In this document: positions 35,474 to 46,998 of the stretch, piece by piece | How the letters are laid out: the number at the start of each line of letters is the position of its first letter | Numbering within the stretch: the stretch's first letter is position 1 | DNA from: Gnetum montanum | Lineage: Eukaryota; Streptophyta; Gnetopsida; Gnetales; Gnetaceae | Direction of reading: 5' to 3' | DNA length: 64,000 nucleotides | NCBI GenBank assembly: GCA_015680685.1 | Contig: MNCI01015740.1 | Location: 482,660 to 546,659, forward strand | The notes under the pieces: model-generated | What the model saw: the letters and a program-made list of their open reading frames with translations, nothing else | Databases searched by the model: none | What the model was told of the DNA's origin: nothing | Translations under genes and position numbers: made by a program

Positions 35474-38400
35474 TTATGCATCCCCCCTGGTACCACTGTC
35501 ACCCATATCCCTTAGGTCTGCCTCTAAGCCTAACAAGTCATCCTCAAGTGGGTCATCCCTTTTAGAAGGTATCCCTTCATGAGGAATGTCCTCTTCATGG
35601 GGTCCTTGCACTGATACTGGCTCCATAGGAGGACGGTCTACATCATTACGCTCTTCTTCCTATACTTGCTCCTCATCTTGCCTGCCTTCTTCTTCCACTC
35701 CTTGTACCTATATACAGTAAATACATAAGGAAAAGCCATGATAGCATAAATCAGAAAATTTAGATTCAATAACACTCGAACTTACTCGCATTGGTCCTGC
35801 TTCCGCTGCAAAAGGGAGCTGATCTAAACCGACCCATAACACTGCATAATTTCATCTTCAGTTAATTCAGACCATACTCCATTCCCAGATTAGTTCCAGC
35901 CTTCACCTTCCCTTTCTCCACACTAGTCCATCGAGGCAGTTCAGGGAAGAAAGTTGGGACTGTAGTCTCGCCCCCAGGAAGAGAAATCTCTCTTTCCGAG
36001 GATGCGCTTACTGTCACCTGCTCCTAGAACTTCTCGAAGGCTTTGGATGCGCCAATGAAATCAAGGAATACCCGCAAGGATTGAGCTTCAATGGTAGAAT
36101 CTCGGTAGTGCTGACGATAAGCGATACTCTCTCGCTTATATAGATGCTTATGGTCTTTTTCCTTCTGCCCCCACTCTTACACACTTGCACAAAAATCCTT
36201 CCAGTCTTGGTTTTTCTGGGCCCAAAACTCTATTTTCATCCTCTGCTCCACCAATTCCCAACTGGTTTGCACACTATTCCTGACCACTATCCAATAGCGA
36301 GCGTAATCAATAACAACTATACGCTAGTCCTCTTCATCCGTTCCCCGCGCCTACAAGAATTCGCATCATGATTTTAAGTCTCCAACCTCTTTGGCCAGAG
36401 ACACCTTCTCCCTCTCTGACCTCTACAGCCTCTTCCAAAGGTCTTCATTGATATTCTAAATCTCCCACAAGGAGCAAGTCGAGTGTAATGCACATTTACA
36501 TATTTCCTCATAAATATTGCGTGGCACGACCGCCTCGTCTGATGAAGGCTCCACTGTGTCCAAGTCAATGGGATCCGTAGGATCTCATCGAAGGTGAGCT
36601 CCTGATAACAATCATCATCAAACGTAAATAAAACATTACAACTCTATAATAAAATAAGCCTACTATAGCTATAACATACTAGCCCCAGGATCGACGCACT
36701 CGAGGCGCTCGATCATATCGTTGACAATGCCTTCCATGAAGGCAAACTTATCAGGAAATTCTCCCCACGCTCTGCTTACAGCGGCAGACGTGAATGCATC
36801 TTGTTCATCTGTAGCATAATTAAGTTAAAATCTCTATTTATTAACAAAATTCCTTAAAAATTCTAACACACTCATTACCTTGGCCTATTACAGTGGGAGG
36901 TGCATCAACATTTTTTGCCTCCTCTTTCTCTTCATGCACAAGGGCCTGTGCGTCGCTTATTCTAATAGCCGGGGCCTTCTCTTCCAAAACTGGGGCCCCT
37001 TCTCCATGCCGTAATATCACTGCCCCTGTTTTAGGGGTCAACCGCTCTGTAGGTCTCTCTGTTCATGCCACATAACACATAATTTCCATAACTTTCACTA
37101 GGTCCTTACGCTTACCAAGCGGAGGTTTACTCCGCTAAACTTTGACTTGCACAGTTCTGCCCGTGCCATCTGTTGGTTCCATAGGGACCTTGATTAGGCA
37201 AGGCCTTTTACACTGAACCAAGGCGTCTACTCTTTCTATAGCCAGGTGCTTTCCCCGTGATGCGTCACCGATGTAAGTGGGAACCACTCCACCTACACTA
37301 TTAGGGCCCCGCAGTCGAGGTGCCACCAAATCCCTTGTCGTTATAGAGTAAGACTCCCCAATTCCCTCTAGAGGATCTTGTCCTCGAGTAGTGCCGAAAA
37401 TATGGAAACTCCAAGGTTTTGATAGCTAGTCTCGGTCTTGTTGCACCCAGACCCCATTCCTCTGGACAACCAAAAATTTGGCAAAACGCCGCAGGCAAGC
37501 TATGAAGAAGGCAAAATGCACACTGAAACGAGATTCAAGCTTCTGACGGAGCCTGATCATTTCAGTGTGTCACCCCTTAGCGAAATATCTTGCCTAGTCG
37601 AACTGGGTCCCCTCCTCCATCACCTCCCACATGATACGGACCTGTTCTATAGTAAAAAACCTCCCTTGCGAGAGTGTTTTGGGGAAAGCCCGGGCCCGGA
37701 AGAGGGGATAGATAGTCTTGGCGATCTCCAGTTCGATCTTTTCACAAGGGATCCCCTTGGTCTTCTTCTTGGTCCCTAGCCACTCCTCCAGCTCTTCCTA
37801 ACATTTGAGGCTCCTCCTCGCTTTTTCCTCTATGGGAAGACCATCAGAGGGGATGCTAAAGAGTTCAACAAACAGCTGAGCGTCAATATCAAAGTTCACA
37901 CGCACGTGATGCACGCGCGTGCAAAAACGCTCAACCCTCTCACTGAAGGAGTTGACTAGGGTTAACATTTCGCTAGCCGAGACATCAAGGGTTACGACTA
38001 GAAATAAATGCATTAGCCTCGCTTCCCGCAGTTTGGTGACCAACGCAACTGTGGCCATCGCGTGGTCGAGCTAGCATTGTGCCTCCTTAATGTCGCCATA
38101 GCAAAAAAGGAGGGTATTCACCTCGTGGCTGGAAATTGTAATGGTAATCTCCCAGGATTCCCTGACTGAACAACGCAAGGTACATGTCTAAGTAGCAAAA
38201 ACACTATTATGCAACATTTCAAAAACAAAACAAAAATAATATAATATCCTGTAACTAACAGTAGCAACAAAACCTTACCAGGGCCAAATGGAAAAGGAAG
38301 TGGAGGAAGTTTCCTCTACACGTCCACGATGGTAAGGGGAGGGTCCAAAGTCCATTCTTCATGTAACCACCTAAGGTTCTGACAATTCTTGAAAGAAGCA

Positions 38401-39485
38401 GCATAACGGGTGGGATACTCATGAATGTCAAAGGACATTTGCCCCATTACACCGGCGCGTACGTTGCTGGTGGAGGTAAACTCCTTTATCGCTGTTTCGA
38501 TCCAGATCAATGTATTGTTATTGCCTACTAATCTATTTTCATTAATGAAAAACCTGTATCATATAACACATTATTATCCTACGCTTCACAAATCCAAACA
38601 TTAGAAACATAATGACAATACCGCCCACAAAACAACTTACCCACCCGAATAATACACTGTGCCTGGTGGGTTCTGAAAGTAAGTCGAGACATGACGGGCC
38701 ATGAACAGAGTATTGTACACATGGTAACAACTAAACCTGGCCATTTCTCAGATCCCTTTGGCACTAAGTTCGTAGTCTTGGGGATGACCAGTATCGATAG
38801 CCCTGTCTGTCAAGAAATCCAGGATGCCCTGCGTAGAACCCACTAACAAGTGCTCCAAAATAGCGCCAGCCACATCCCCAGATAGATGTGAACACACAAT
38901 AATGTTGTAGTTACGCAGTAAAAACTGCAGAAACTTCAGCACACCCTTTCGGAACCATATAGCCTTCCCCTGCAACGGAGTCTAAGGGGGAGGAACATTG
39001 GGTACGATCGATTTTATATAACATAAAACCCCGACTATGTCCAAGATGATTAGGATGGGTTTCAACATGATACTGTACAAAAAAGATAAACACATTATCG
39101 TCTAGATTCTGATTGCATGCTTAAACCATAGGAAAATGTACAAATTATGCTTTAGCTATACAGTCAAAATTGCCTAAACCCTTGTAACAGTACAAGGTTT
39201 GTCTCAGACAACGGCGATAGACGCAACATCGTTGTATAAACCCTCATTTTAACGTGAGGTCCATAGCCTAAAACTCTAATTTACGAAGAATGATGCAAAA
39301 ATAATAAACACTGCAAAGAAGAAGCATATCACAGAATGCAACACAAATAAGCCAGGAATGGCCTACTGATTCAGGGGAGTGACATCCCTCACTTCAACCA
39401 AAGCCTACGAAGCACACTGCAGGCTCCCTTGTACTTCGTCGATCTTTGCTAATTTCGTGTTCTTCCCTCTTACTTTAGGTGCCAT
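35474..39485 (-). pseudogene. Antisense eight-exon accessory gene of element C, function unknown
   Basis: It is collinear with the B gene, with the same splice sites. Exons: 39485-39409, 39072-38641, 38553-38279, 38165-37116, 37058-36879, 36808-36680, 36601-35786, 35707-35474. Its stops mostly differ from those of B; for example it keeps WFRKG in exon 2 where B has a stop, and it has an 18-base loss in exon 2 near 38757. This points to independent decay from an intact parent. Exon 1 encodes a basic N-terminus (APKVRGKNTKLAKIDEVQG). A TAG shared by B and C falls just inside the first GTAGGC donor, so it is intronic. No family is recognised. Confidence 0.8.
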
Positions 39486-39648
39486 TGTTGCAGTCCTAAC
39501 ACCTTCACACCTTTACACCTTCACAAATAATGTGCTGCAACCTCTTGTTCTTTCTCCTTCTCTCTGCAACTGCTCTTTCTCCTTCTCTCTGTAACAGCTG
39601 AGAATTCAAATTCATGATGGCCAATAGCCTGTTTTCAAGGAGAATTGC

Positions 39649-39661
39649 CTACTTATATGCA
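39649..39661 (-). promoter_or_regulatory. TATA-like box upstream of the antisense gene in C
   Basis: The same CATATAAGTAG as B, about 165 bases upstream of the ATG at 39485. The spacing is larger because of a short CTTTCTCCTTCTCT-type duplication near 39550-39590. Confidence 0.4.
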
Positions 39662-39995
39662 AAATTAACTGACTTCACACCCGATTTCAGTGAGACTTGC
39701 CCAAATGCTGGTGTTAGTATGAGCTAGAAACCAAAAATCAAGTCTTTAATTGCGACAGATATCGCACGCATTACGGTCTGAAACAACCTTAAACTACTGT
39801 GTCTTATCTCCTCGTAATCAGGTCGCATTAATTGTAGGCTATTCACGACGTTCAAAATTTAGTTGGCTCCTCAGGCTCAGAAACGTCACATCAGATCCTT
39901 TTTCTTTTTAAACTAAACGAAGCGTTATTCGTTAAATACTTATGGCACCCAACTTAGTACCTTTCTAATTACTTTCATATTCGACACTTTTGCAG

Positions 39996-41215
39996 GACAA
40001 TTGACAAATGGACAAAACTTTATATGCACTCCTAGTTTTAACAGGCCCACACGGGGAGCTTATTAGACAACTTGATCCTACATTAGTAGAGACTAACCTT
40101 GCCCTTGATGATGCAACCATAGCCACGTCAAAAACATCTCTAAACTGGCCAGAACAATCGACGCGCACGCTAGATCTAGAAGTTGGAGATGTAACTAGAG
40201 ACCCCCTCAACGAGGTCTCTGTGGTTATGCATAGAGATGAGACTAAAACTCTTAAGGTTAGCTCCATACTACACCAAAAGGCACATGACAACATAAGACA
40301 GGTCCTCCAAAATAACATCACGATGTTCACATGTTCATATGAAGATATGCCGAGACTAGACTCAAGGTTAATACAACACAACATAATCCTAGATCCCCAT
40401 ATCAAAGCAGTTAGATAGAAAGCACGAAAGATCAAGCCAGAAGTCATGCTAGCAGTACATGACGAAATCACTAAACTGTACCGGGCTGGTTTTATTCGCA
40501 CGGTCGATTACTCAGACTAGGTATCTAACATTGTAGTTGTTCCTAAAAAAATCGGAGGGATACGCATCTGCATAGACTTCTGAGACTTGAACAAAGCTAC
40601 AATCAAAGATAATTTTCCATTACTGAGTATCGACCAACTAGTGGATACAACCGCTGGGCATGCAGTTTTATCCTTCATGGATGGCTTCTTAGGCTACAAT
40701 CAAATACGCATCAACCCAGAACACCAGCTGACAACCACCTTCATGACACCCTGGGGGACCTTTTGCTACACCATGATGCCTTTTGGGTTAAAAAATGCCG
40801 GAGCTACATATCAACGAGCTATGACATATATCTTTAGTGATTATCTCCTAGGGAGACTGAATGATTATGTTGACGATATAGCTGTTAAGTCTATAAGGTC
40901 AAAGGATCATTCGAAGGATCTAGAATTAGTCCTTAAAAGATGCTCTAAATACAACCTCTGGCTCAACCCAAAGAAGTGCGTGTTCGGAGTCAAAACCAGA
41001 TGCATGCTGGGGTTTGTGGTATCAGAAACTAGTATACGAGTAGAACCTGACAAAGTCAAAGCCATTGTTGAACTGACACCCCCTACAAATCTCAAGCAAT
41101 TACGTGGATTGTAAGGGAGGTTATAGTTTATCAGACAATTTATCTCAAGATTAACTGATAAATTACACCCTATGCAACATTTGCTTAAAAATGGGTTTAA
41201 TTTCAAATGGACAGA
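39996..41215 (+). pseudogene. Reverse transcriptase of Tat-like element C
   Basis: It begins after the acceptor-like TTTTGCAG (39988-39995), ATG 40008. Motifs: IRICIDF near 40560, FMDGFLGYNQIRI near 40675, WGTFCYTMMPFGLKNAGATYQ near 40753, YVDD near 40868 and LNPKKCVFGVKT near 40965. The open piece 40587-41114 covers the palm and fingers. Stops at about 40416, 40519, 40582 and 41113 break the frame. Confidence 0.88.
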
Positions 41216-42290
41216 CGATTGTTAGCATGCGTTTGACAGCTTGAAACAAGAGCTTCAACGCTTGCCAACAGTCTTCCTGCCACAAAGGGATCAACCATTT
41301 TACATTTACCTCGCAACATGAGATGTAGCCTTAGCTACATTACTCTATCAAAAGAGGGATGATGGGTCGGAAGTACCCATCTATTACTTGAGTCATGCTC
41401 TATGTGTGTATGAAACGAGGTACAATGAAGTAGAGTGTAATTGCTTAGCGTTAGTGTTTACGCTCAAGAAGTGCAGACATTATCTCTTCCGTAGCCAGGT
41501 TTACATTATCTGCAAAAATAACATCCTTAGGGCCATTATGCATAACTTGTACAAAAGCAGTAAAATATCTCATTGGAAAGCTATCATGGTAGAATTCGAT
41601 CTACATTACATCGATCAATCTTCTATGAAAGGCCAAGTGATAGCTAATCAACTGATAACATCGCCTATTGACAGTTAGGCAACTATAGAGCTTGAATTTC
41701 TAGACGAGCATGTACATAGTTTAAGCCCTATTTTAACAGGCCCCGAAGCAACGTTATATTTTGACGGAACTTCAACTGTTAAAGGTGGTAGTGCTGCTAC
41801 ATTCATTTCGGTATCACCTGAGGATGTGCGTCTTCACGCTTACCACTTGACCTTCCCCTATATAAACAACATGGCAGAGTACGAGGGACTCCTCAGGGGA
41901 TTATTAATGGCCAGAGAACTTGATGTTTGACACCTGGCAATTAGGGGTGATTCAATGCTTATTATAAATCAAATCCCAGGAGTCTATGCCTGCAATGCTA
42001 CACATTTCCAGCCCTACTGCGATATGGCTAAAGATCTTCTGAACCAGTTCACAACCATCGATGCCCAACACATGCCACGAAATGATAACACATTGGCCGA
42101 TGCACTAGCTACATTAGCTTTAAATATGCCATCACACTTGCTTGACACTTGTCCCACATTAATAATAGATTTCACAGATCCTATCATTCAAGTGACGCAA
42201 ATATCTTCTCTTCTCGAGGATATAACACCAGAGTGGTATGACAACATTAAGACTTACGTCTTGCATGGCGAACCACACACAAGTCAACAC
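41216..42290 (+). pseudogene. Dual RNase H region of element C
   Basis: The first RNase H includes PIYYLSHALCVYETRYNEVE near 41378-41430. The second has LYFDGTS near 41755, AEYEGLLRGL near 41875, IRGDSMLIINQ near 41942 and NTLADALATLAL near 42085. TAG near 41678 and TGA near 41928 interrupt it. It is Tat-type, as in B. Confidence 0.85.
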
Positions 42291-43474
42291 ATGCACAGAA
42301 AGACGCTATTCGCAAGTGAGCTAGGATGTACGTCATCATAGGAGATAGCACCCTCTGTAGACGCTCTTTTGATGGAGTGCTACTTACTTGTGTAGACAAA
42401 GACCAAGCACAGCATATAGTTGGTGAGGTTCACGAGGGATTATGCGGAGGACACATAGCACCACGAGCTATGGCTTCTAAAATTCGTTGCTTAGGGTATT
42501 ATTGGCCGTACATGAAAAAAGATTGTCTTACAAAGGTTAAAACGTGTGACACGTATCAATGTTATGCAAACCTTATACATGTGTCGCTTACAGAACTACA
42601 CATGACTTAGATCACATGGCCCTTTCAACAATGGGGACTAGACATTATAGGGCCTATCACACCAAAATCTTCCGCAGGCCATAGCTTCATAATCACTACT
42701 ACTGAGTATTTCATGAAGTGGGTGGAAGCCATTCCTCTGCGGAAGATCACGTCTCAACAGATCTGTCATTTCATTCTAGATAATATTGTAACCAGATTTG
42801 GTCTCCCGATGACTATCTTGACCAAAAATGGGCCACAGTTTAGTAGTCTGGAAACCAAATCCTTTTGTGATAGCCTTAGTATTAAACAATCTTTTTCCTC
42901 GCCCTATTACCCGCAAGCGAATGGTCAAGCTAAAGCAACAAACAAGGCCATTATCAACCTGCTTAAGAAAATGCTCGACAGCAACAAGAGACAGTGGCAT
43001 GAAAAGATCTTCTATGTGCTATGGGCATATCGTACCACATGCATAACAACTACAGAAAGTATACCCTATAGCCTAGTCTATGGATCTAAGGTGGTGCTAC
43101 CCCTCGAATTACAGGTTCCTTCTCTATGAATGGTCCTCTCCACGATTATAAATGAGGCTCAACACACCGAGTCTCAAATCATGGATTTGGATTCAGTCGA
43201 GCAGAAGCGAATACAGATGCTTGATACCATCGAAAAGTATCCAGATAAGTAGAGGCAGAAGCATCGTCATAATCTTCAACAACATTTGATTAAGAAGGGA
43301 TATTTGGTTCTCAAGGCCGTTCACGAACCAGTAGGCAAGTTCTCTGTAAACTGGGAGGGCCCCTTTTTGGTAGCTGATATGTATGGAAACGGCACGTTCA
43401 AGCTAGCAAATACCAACAGCAACGAGTTACCGAATCCTATGAATCATATATATCTGAAGCAGTACTACATCTAG
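42291..43474 (+). pseudogene. Integrase of element C with altered catalytic motifs
   Basis: The zinc region is complete near 42425-42570 (HEGLCGGH, then CDTYQCY, where B has CDTCQRY). The core has WGLDIIGP near 42635. The second motif reads TKNGPQF near 42822, so the catalytic Asp has become Lys, and the third reads ANGQAKATNK near 42918, so the catalytic Glu has become Lys. The C-terminal module with LVLKAVHEP and WEGPFLVADMYGNGTFKL is intact (43286-43474), unlike in B. The frame ends at 43474. Confidence 0.88.
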
Positions 43475-43489
43475 TTGTATATCCAGTGT

Positions 43490-43980
43490 TAACATCAGGT
43501 ATGGCAACAATCATCCGCTATGACGTAAAACTGGCATTCCCTTCACGCGTCCACCACGATGCTAAACTGGGACTGATCGTCCGCCACAGCGTAAAACTAG
43601 CAAGTTGCAACCATCCGCTACGACATAAAACTGGCAGTGTTGTACAAGTCTGCCAAGACGTAAAACTGCTATTGCCTGCACGCGTCCGCCATGACGCTAA
43701 ACTGGCACCGGCTGTCTGCTAAGACATAAAATTGGCATAGGTGAGTATACTTCTGCTGAGACGTAAAACTAGCATAGATCTGTTCCTGGGTCACGACATG
43801 AAACTAACATCCACAACACGGTCTGCTGAGACCAGAAATCAACTCTACCACCATCCACTACGATGTAAAACTAGCATTTTTCGGTCCGCCCTGACTTTAA
43901 ATTGGGACCATGGTCTGCTGGGACTTAAAATTAGCAATGACAGTCTACCAGGACTTAAAACTAGGACCTACAAACCACCA
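43490..43980. repeat. 3' UTR tandem repeats of element C with TAAAACTGGCA core
   Basis: This is collinear with 26290-26790 of B, with the same number and order of units within the limits of reading by eye. Confidence 0.85.
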
Positions 43981-45174
43981 TCATGCAAATCAAGTGAGTG
44001 TGATCGTCTCCGTGCAGCTGCCAAAACAAATGGGGTGGGATGTTGGGATAGTCCCAGCATCACTACCTCACAGGCATTCTACTGATTCCTCGGATGTGCT
44101 AAAAGGCATACTACTGACCCCTCGGAGATGCCGTCACTACACCCACTGCAGCAGTGGCACCTCTGAGAGTTTAGTTTCGTCGATCGGATGCCCTAAAGGA
44201 GTTCTCATCAACAATGACCTTAGGGACCTCCGCTCATCATCATTATCAAGCTCTAGCATCATAGATTCACCTAGCTAGTTCTTTGCATAACCAGTCAGGT
44301 GCGCTAAGTCTGATGTTCTTTGGCGGAGATATGCTAGGCCGAGCATCAACATGGAGACCCTGGCCTCCGGCTATGGTTCCTCATCCATGGGTCGCTCACT
44401 CTGTCTCGCCTCAAACGGTACTTGTTTCAACAACCTCTCTGGTGATTCGACCGAGCAATGGTATCCTCTGTTTTCTCCTCTGGTTGCAGGTTACTTGCTA
44501 CGAGGATGTCGTTCAAAGGTGCATTCATCTGAGTGGTGAAATACAAACGGCATGTTGACATGGCCACTTAGGTTAGCCTATCCACTCAGGAGTGCATCCT
44601 TGTTTTCCCTGTAATCCTACCTCCAGTTCTTACTTTCTCTACATCTCCACCATCTGCTTCCCTTACGCAAAACGTACATATGCAGCATACGCTTTCCACA
44701 TTTGCATTGCAATCAAGTCCATGAACTGGCGTAACGCAACTCACCTGTTGGACGTAAAAAAAAACATGGGTCGAAAAAATGGATGAAATACAACTCATCC
44801 AGGCTGTGCAGATGCAACACAGTTCATCTATGCAAGCCCATTCATCTACAAAAAGATAGCATAACTCCATGCAAACGCAATCGCAGGAGAAAGCTTAATT
44901 GCTTATGCGTAAAAAAGAAACTATACTCACACATTTGCGTCTTCCCCAATCCTTACTTAAGTCTTCCTCAAACCTCTTTCCCCTTACCTTTGTAAGAATT
45001 TCCTACTATACCATTTTATCTCCTATTTCCCTCATTTCTACACTTCTACTTTGACAGAGCGACACTTGACTGACCGTTGATGAACGTTGTTGGTACTTTT
45101 ACCAATCCGGTGTTTCGTATTCTTTGTCGACATCTTTCGGGCAAGCCCTCTAACCATCAAGAAAGAGGGGCCAT
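43981..45174 (+). other. Remainder of 3' UTR and polypurine tract of C
   Basis: Collinear with B 26791-27999. It ends in AAGAAAGAGGGGCCAT directly before the LTR. No gene is supported. Confidence 0.65.
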
Positions 45175-46766
45175 TGAAACACTATGGAAATCATGAATCG
45201 GCCTAAGGCGAAGATTCACGATTCAGGTGAAAGTTTGCGAGAAAATTTCAGAAGACAGAAACAAGGCAAAGCGAGGCAAAGAGGTGCGCAGAGTCAAGTC
45301 TCCAAGTTCCTTACAAATCTCAATCTTACTGTGTTTTCTTTCTTTACACAACATAGCGTAGTAATGCTTAGCGTAACTCTACTTAACATAGCCTGATATC
45401 AGAAGGTAACTTACTTCGGTAGATTTGATGAAGCCTAAAGCCTAAGCAGCGTAATATGCGACCTGTCACATATTCAGCTAAGTCTTTTGCTCAGGGCTGA
45501 GTTTATGCTTCGTTATGCAAAGTAGCGTGACGAGCTTCAAGAAAGTCAAAGTTAGAGTCCAAGGAAGCATAGCAGATTGACTTCTTCCTTTTTGCAGATT
45601 GGTTGCTTTACGCTCATTACGCTACGTAGCGTGGGCAAGCATAAATCTATTGTAAAGTTGACCATTTTACGCTCTATTACACTTTGCAACGTAAATGAGC
45701 GTAAAATAGCTTAAATCAACTATTTTCATGTTTTATTACGCTCTGCCACGTGATGCAGCACGAACGAGTGTAATGTAGCGTAAGACCAGCTAGGAAAATA
45801 CCAGACACGCACCTGTTATCCACACGCATAATACGCTGATGAGCATATTGTGCATAATCATGAGGTGACTTTGGCAAAAGTGGTTGACAACGTACTTCGC
45901 CCCTTCTCCTAGAAATGTGACGTGACATAGCCAGATTCAACATAAAATTGGACAAGTCAACGGTATTTTGAAGGTTTGAGACACTTGTCATCAGGTCCAT
46001 GCCTTCTCCACATGTTGTTGAACTTATAAATACTCCAGTTGGTGAAGAAACAAGGGTTGACATCTTTGAATTTTGGCAGTTATCACCTTTAAGTAGAGAT
46101 AGGAGACATCTTTGAGCATTAACAGCAGGAGCAATCAGTCCTTTGGCAAAAAATACAATTCTCTCCATTGGCGATCATTGGTAGTTTGAGCAGAGACTAA
46201 CAAAGGCAAAGGGGAACAGATCAGAGATCAAGAGATCATCTGGTGCAGTTGGCAAGATCTATTGATCAGAAATAGTTGATCGTTAGACATTTAGGCTTGA
46301 CCTTCCTTGCATCCCATCTTTGGCTTACGAGGTAGACCAAACTCCATTCTGCACTCCTTGTTGAGTAGTTTTCTTGTTATTTTGTGTATGCTTCGCACAA
46401 CATAAGTGGAGTTTTCCATTGGAACTTTGTATACAATATACTGAGTTTTTGGGTCAAAGTACAAATCTTAGAATTGCACATTTTCTTAAATCTGATCCTT
46501 CTTGTCGTGTTGACGTTGTCGTTATTCCAATTTATCTACATCGTTTTCTACTCCTTTTGCGATTCATCGAATCAAATTATTTCACGAAATATCTATAATA
46601 TTCATCAATTTATTGATTGAGTAAGTCCCTGTCTGATCGACAAGACTGTTCAGGGCATTGTAAATTCGTTTTCTCCAGCACAGCCCTCACACGAATCCGT
46701 GGTTAAGACAGTGTACACGGATCTTCGTTTGGTATTTTCCAGCTATCGACATTTTCTGTCGTTACA
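45175..46766 (+). repeat. 3' LTR of element C
   Basis: 1592 bp, TGAAACACT to GTTACA, with TATAAATA at 46025-46032. It shares C-specific features with 11885-12109 and 29587-30963. Followed by the duplication ATCAT. Confidence 0.92.
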
Positions 46767-46998
46767 ATCATGAAGAACACTTATTAAACAACAAACTTAA
46801 CAAGATGGATAACTAACACACACACACACACACACCAAAAAATGAAAAAGTATAATGATGTTGTAAAACAAAAACAAGAAAAGTTAAAGAAATTTGCAAA
46901 ATAAAAATGTGTAAAACAAAAAACTTAAAAGAACTGAGGGCCCCAAATGATTAGCATAGGTGGCCATCTCCCCCATGATTGAATGGAAAGGGAGAGAT
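46767..46998 (-). mobile_element. Element D resumes: 3' segment next to the C insertion
   Basis: On the minus strand this aligns with A from about 7060 to 7345 (GGGGGAGATGGCCACC, TGCTAATCAT, then T-rich). It joins to 11884 across C. It also contains a (CA)n microsatellite at about 46815-46835. Confidence 0.75.

Larger units (their letters stand above)
11885..46766 (+). mobile_element. Tat-like LTR retrotransposon C, with element B nested in its 5' LTR
   Basis: The element begins TGAAACACC (11885) and ends GTTACA (46766). The flanking 5-mers are ATCAC (11880-11884) and ATCAT (46767-46771), a target-site duplication with one change. Removing B leaves a 5' LTR of about 1.6 kb, PBS-like site, gag-PR, antisense gene, RT-RH-aRH-INT, a tandem-repeat 3' UTR, a purine tract and a 3' LTR of 1592 bp. 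The target was element D. All frames are broken. Confidence 0.9.

Noticed and set aside
43741-44278. Two overlapping 114-122 residue frames in the 3' UTR of C
   Set aside because: The corresponding B region is broken differently and codes for no shared domain; the frames arise partly from the tandem repeats.
46815-46835. (CA)n run
   Set aside because: Ordinary microsatellite in D; no further significance.
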